From: Ligustrum vulgare
Taxonomy: Eukaryota; Streptophyta; Magnoliopsida; Lamiales; Oleaceae
Length of the DNA: 64,000 nt
Direction of reading: 5' to 3'
Assembly (NCBI GenBank): GCA_963555705.1
Contig: OY743182.1
Coordinates: 50,906,592-50,970,591 of the forward strand
The notes beneath the pieces were generated by a model that was given only the letters and a program-made list of their open reading frames with translations, made no database searches and was not told the DNA's origin. The position numbers and the translations under genes were made by a program. Below are positions 59,749 to 64,000 of this stretch, piece by piece; within the stretch, counting starts at the first letter, position 1; every line of letters starts with the position of its first letter.

Positions 59749-60780
59749 TGTTGGGAAAAAATAAAATTTTCCATCCAAATCAACCAAACGTAGTGGAAAC
59801 GCAAAACACAAAATAACTGGACAAAAGAAAATAACAAGAATTTAATGTTATTCAGCTGACCGCCAACAATCAGGAGAGAAGAACACTTTTATTGATAATG
59901 AAAGAAACTAAGTAATTCAATTTTTCTTTCATTCTTACAACTTTTCCCCACATAAAATTAGAAAGAACAACGCACACAGTAATCCACTCATACTGTTTTC
60001 TTCCAATTTATCACAACTCAACTTTTCTCCCATTCGACAATGAATTCACCATGACAGTCAATTTTTAATTACTGTCTGTGTGCAATCCATCCCGAGAACA
60101 CTAAACATAAACACACTACATGGACCATGCACCCCCAACAGTCTCTTTAAACTCTCTGTCGTGTGCCAATAATATCATGATAGACGAATCACATTCTCTA
60201 TCCATGTATATCCCACCACAACACAACAAAATATTACTGATCAACGCGCGTGCCCAAGGCATCTGCCTCTCCTTTTTCACCTCCCGTCAGCCCTCTCTTT
60301 TACTGATCAATTAATGGTTGCCTCTTTTACTCTCACACGTCACAGATCACAAATCAATCCCCTCTATTTTACACAGGCACACAACCACAATAATACATAG
60401 ACAAAAGGTACGTAGCCCTAATGGGCCTTATCATTTATCAACCAAGCCCATAAGTATTAACATTCGGAAAAATTACATGGACAACCGTTTTAAAAGATAA
60501 CATTTCATTTTTCAGATTGTAAGTTAAATAGTTCACAAATCAGGTTAAACTCAGACCTCAAATTTCAGATCCAACATTATGCATCCTCGTGTTCCTTCGT
60601 GTGCGAAATAGTGGCGCACAGTCATCAACCACTACCCCCACCCCAATCCATGTCTGCTATTGGATTTGTGTCGAGAAGAAAGAAACCAGAATCGTTTGAG
60701 TTCGAATTCGACAACCCCAAATCAAACCTCAAGCGAGTTCAATTCTAGGAAAGATTCCAATTGATTATGCTTTTATTATT
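59749..60780. other. Possible minus-strand LTR fragment and intergenic DNA
   Basis: Directly after the viral fragment, TGTTGGGAAAAAATAAAA starts a segment that resembles a copia-type LTR terminus. I found no matching far end or duplication. No gene. Confidence 0.3.
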
Positions 60781-61206
60781 TACTGAGTTTTGGTACCCTG
60801 GTTGTGGTGAGTTGTGGTTGGGTGAGTTGTTGGTTGTGGTGGGTGGTTGGTGGTAGTTGCAGTGAGTTTTTGGTAGCGGTGTTGGTGGTTGGTTGGAGGC
60901 GGATGTGGTGATATTTTTGGTGGTTGGTGGACGAAAAAGGTTGGGTGAGTTGTTGGTTGTGGAGGGGGTTTCTGGCGAATGTAGGCGTCGGTGTGTAGTG
61001 GTGGTGGTGGACGAAACAGGTTTGTGCCGGTGGTTATGGTGCAATTGGTGAGATGGGTCGATGGTAGTGGTGGTGGTGGAGTACGTGGTTGGCGATAGTG
61101 ATGCGACGGCTACAGCAGTTGTGGAGTTGGGTTGGGTTGGGTAGGATAGGGTAGGGTAGGGTAGGGTAGGATAGGATAGGATGGGGATGGGTGGGTGGGT
61201 GGATTA
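60781..61206 (+). repeat. GT/GGT-rich low-complexity sequence
   Basis: The plus strand is a long run of GGTTGTGGTGAGTTG-like words, turning into (GGGTA)n/(GGATA)n near 61,130-61,200. The Thr/Pro-rich minus-strand ORF here is an artefact of this composition. Confidence 0.75.
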
Positions 61207-62372
61207 TTGTGACCTAAAAAATTAATTGTGACTCACAATTTGTTAAGTTGTGACCAATCAATTTGAAATATGTGATCAATTATAGGTGATTGTGACTAAT
61301 TAATAGATAAGTTGTGATAAATTAACTTGAAATTTGTAATCGAGATAAAGTTGTGACATACAAAATTCGAGATTTGTGACCTAATAAGTTGTGACTTACG
61401 AAATTTGTAAATTGTGAGCGAAAAATAAGTTGTGACCACAAATTGTAAAAATTGTGACTCATAAAATTGAGATTTGTGACTGAGAAAAAGTTGTGACCTA
61501 CGAAATTTGAGATTTTTTTTATCGATAAATAAGTTGTGACTCACAAGATTTGTAAATTGTGATCGAAAAATAAGTTATGACCTAAATTTTCAGAATTTGT
61601 GATCTAGAAAGATGTCGTTACCTATTAAATTCGTGACTTGTGATCAATAAGAGAGTCGTGACCGATTAATTTGATAATTTGTGACCAAAAAATAAGTTGT
61701 GACTAATTAATTGTTGTGACCTTAATTTGTGATTTGTGACTGAGAAATAGATTGTGACCACCATAAATTTGTGACCTAAAAAATTGTGACTTGTGACCAT
61801 AATAAGTTGTGACCCTAAAAGTCATCCAAATAATTTTATAAATTGTGACATACAAAATTTATGATATGTGACCAAGAAAACTAGTGATTTGTGAAAATTG
61901 TGATCTAAAAAAATCTTGATTTGTATTCGAGAAAAAATTGTGACCAATGAAATTTGTGATTTGTGACCAATTGACTCTAGATTTGCGATCGGAAAAAACT
62001 GTGACCTACGAAATTCAAAATTTGTGACCGAGAAATAAATTGTGACCTAAAAAATTTTGACTGTAACCATAAACTTATTATCTGATTTGTGACTTGTGAC
62101 CTAAAAAATTGTAACTTGCGACCATAATAAGCTGTGACCCTAAAAGTCATCCAAATAATTTTATAAATTGTGACTTACAAAATTTATGATATGTGACCAA
62201 GAAAACAAGTGATTTGTGAAAATTGTGACCTAAAAAAATCTTGATTTATATTCGAGAAAAAATAGTGACCAATGAAATTTGTGATTTGTGACAAATTGAT
62301 TCTAGATTTGCGATCGAAAAAATCGTGACCTACGGAATTCGAAATTTGTGACGAGAAATAAATTGTGACATA
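61207..62372 (+). repeat. Degenerate TTGTGACC tandem array
   Basis: About 1.17 kb in which TTGTGACC/TTTGTGACY followed by AT-rich spacers of 10-30 bp recurs dozens of times. Within it a block of about 280 bp is duplicated with a period of 325 bp: ACCCTAAAAGTCATCC occurs at 61,812 and 62,137, each followed by colinear sequence. Confidence 0.85.
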
Positions 62373-62720
62373 AAAATTGTGGGTAGGGTCATGGTTAGGT
62401 GGGGTGGGGTGGGGTGAGGTCAGGGTTGGTGGGATTGGGTGGTTGGGGTTGAGATGGGTTGGTTGGGTGAGTAGGGTCGGGTGGGGGTGGGGTGGGGGTG
62501 GGGTGGGTTAAATAATTTTAGGTGAGGGGGTGGACTTTGACGAGATCAATTTGTCACTTTGCGATGAGGTGAGGTGAGGTGGGGTGGGAAATGGTAGGAA
62601 AACATCGAGTAGAAAAAAATTAAAAAAAAAAATTTGGGATAGGATAGGGTATGGTAGGTGAGTCGGGTGGGGTGGGATGGGGTGGGGTGGGTTAAATAAT
62701 TTTTTGGGTGAGGGGGTTGT
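62373..62720 (+). repeat. (GGGGT)n-rich sequence with local duplication
   Basis: G-rich pentamer-like repeats. A segment including GGTGGGTTAAATAATTTT and GGTGAGGGGGT is present twice, about 185 bp apart (near 62,500 and 62,685). Confidence 0.75.
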
Positions 62721-62924
62721 GGCGAGATCAATTTATCACTTGTACTTAACTGTGAAACTCCATTAAAAAATTCTAACTTGTACTAAGATGTCGAAACATT
62801 AAAAAATCGATAATTCATTCTCTTTAGTTTATTTTGTTTTTCCATGCATATTCTTGTAGCCGTGATTAGATTGATTATTTTGAATTTGGATTATCTTTTA
62901 TGGAAGTTTGTCGTCTTCTACCTT

Positions 62925-62926
<2 letters not shown>

Positions 62927-62958
<32 letters not shown>
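62927..62958. repeat. (TA)n microsatellite
   Basis: Sixteen or so uninterrupted AT dinucleotides. Confidence 0.9.
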
Positions 62959-62961
<3 letters not shown>

Positions 62962-64000
62962 AATAGGGTACATCGATATATAATGGTTTTACATAAGTTC
63001 ACTCATCGACATTGTTTTCGCTACATCATGAAATTTCATATCCTTGTAAATTATCAAACCATGGTCGATTATGTGTTGCTAAATTTTTTGTAGACTTATA
63101 TGATGTGCACCAGAATTATAAAAGTTAATTGATGAATAAACTTAACAATACGTTTGACTGAAGAAAAGAGGTGTTATACTATGTCAAAAAAAAAAAAAAA
63201 AATGCAATGAGAAATGTATATAAAATGTTTGAATCTTAGTTTCAGGGGGACTATATCATCATTTTTCCTGTAGAAGTTTCAAAAACAATGACATGAAAAG
63301 TGCCCACGTCTCTTGATGTGCAAACAAGCTCATCCATTGCATTCAATTCTTAGGTAGGATGTTGATTTTAGCGACATCAACCAAATGAATTTGCTGTCCT
63401 ATGACACTTATTTATCCAATACAAATTTGACTGCTATACATGCTATATTTTGTAACTACACTAGATGTTAAAATAGACATTATTGATCTGTATGTCTAAA
63501 TTAGAAGAAATTATTGTCGTTTTAGAATATATGTTCTTTAATTTGTGTTTAGTTGTTACTTTGCAGAAAATATCCCAAAAAATGAAGAATGAAGCAATTA
63601 AGGGAAATATTGCACAATTGGAGAACATTAGGAGCTTAATTGAGCGAATCGAAAAGAATATAAAGTTTGGGGATTAAATCTTAACAATTAAAAGTTGAGG
63701 ACTCAAGGCGCAATTAAAAGTCAGGGATTAACTTATACAGCCGAGAAAAGAAGAGGATTCGTGTAACAAACTATGACCACGCGATCGCCTTTTCAACATA
63801 GGCGTGATCGCGACTTAGGCGTGAAAAATCCAGCAGAGGCCAAAACACCTTCGCCACGCAATCGCTGGGCTCCTTATAACGCGATCATGTGGACTTCCGA
63901 CTGGGCCTAGTTTGGGCTTTTGTGCGTGATTTTGACAGAATTTACTTGGGAACTTAACCTAAGATATATATATATACAGCGCGACATGCGACGGGAGAGG
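62959..64000. other. Intergenic DNA ending in a possible partial LTR
   Basis: No gene supported. From about 63,660 the sequence has LTR-like phrases (AAAGTTTGGGGATTAAATC, repeated GCGATCGC/GGCGTGATCGCG words and a TATATATATACAG near the window edge), so an LTR may continue beyond 64,000. A short helical frame (63,560-63,677) is not convincing as a gene. Confidence 0.3.

Noticed and set aside
60745..61044. Thr/Pro/His-rich minus-strand ORF, extensin-like at first glance
   Set aside because: Composition comes from the GGTTGTGG repeat; no signal peptide or SPPPP motif.
61128..61205. Telomere-like GGGTA/GGATA repeats
   Set aside because: Plant telomere repeat is TTTAGGG; these are irregular GGGTAGG/GGATA words within low-complexity DNA.
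61207..62372. CRISPR-like array of short repeats
   Set aside because: Spacer lengths are irregular, the repeat is only 8 bp and degenerate, and the DNA is plant nuclear.

Overview
The window is eudicot-like plant nuclear DNA: AT-rich, with an intron-rich gene encoding a plastid-targeted protein, and most of the rest made of transposable elements and integrated virus DNA. The species cannot be named from the sequence. Nothing looks bacterial, and I saw no rRNA, tRNA or CRISPR.

0-11.3 kb: a dead PEP-carboxylase-kinase-like fragment, a PIF/Harbinger-like TIR element with an internal minisatellite, a decayed hAT transposase, several MITEs (CACTA-type, GAGCTCG-rich hAT-type, short Harbinger-type), and minus-strand exons of a gene I do not recognise.

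11.3-20.9 kb: one almost complete endogenous pararetrovirus (Caulimoviridae) of about 9.6 kb, linearised at its tRNA-Met primer-binding site. It has at least thirteen compact ORFs: coat protein with zinc knuckle, movement protein, two retropepsin-type domains in different ORFs, RT-RNase H, a 356-aa ORF, a promoter/leader region, then five small ORFs including a duplicated pair. It carries four in-frame stops and one probable frameshift. A diverged fragment of the same lineage lies at 58.65-59.75 kb.

21.6-33.6 kb: the one clear host gene, a 14-exon gene for a roughly 770-aa chloroplast S1-domain protein. Introns 7 and 8 are inflated by a Cassandra-type solo LTR carrying a 5S-rRNA-like segment, a candidate Helitron, and a 3.66-kb TTA-flanked TIR element. 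That TIR element has captured a LITAF/GILP gene exon and was later hit by another LTR element, now a solo LTR.

34.3-57.4 kb: another Harbinger-like TIR element, a hAT MITE with 8-bp TSD, an old LTR-element remnant with a primer-binding site, a very young Tekay/Del-like Ty3/gypsy chromovirus (37,350-46,937, TSD TACAA), and a very young Ty1/copia element (48,722-55,619, TSD ATATT) with an intact 1,363-aa polyprotein. Host sequence between them holds only exon-like scraps, one resembling a PHD-finger/GNAT gene.

57.4-64 kb: the second pararetrovirus fragment, possible LTR fragments, G-rich simple sequence, a 1.2-kb degenerate TTGTGACC array with a 325-bp internal duplication, and a TA microsatellite.

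How the parts relate: only the S1 gene looks like a working host gene. The two LTR retrotransposons look recent. The pararetrovirus lies directly upstream of the S1 gene, same strand, with its own promoter.
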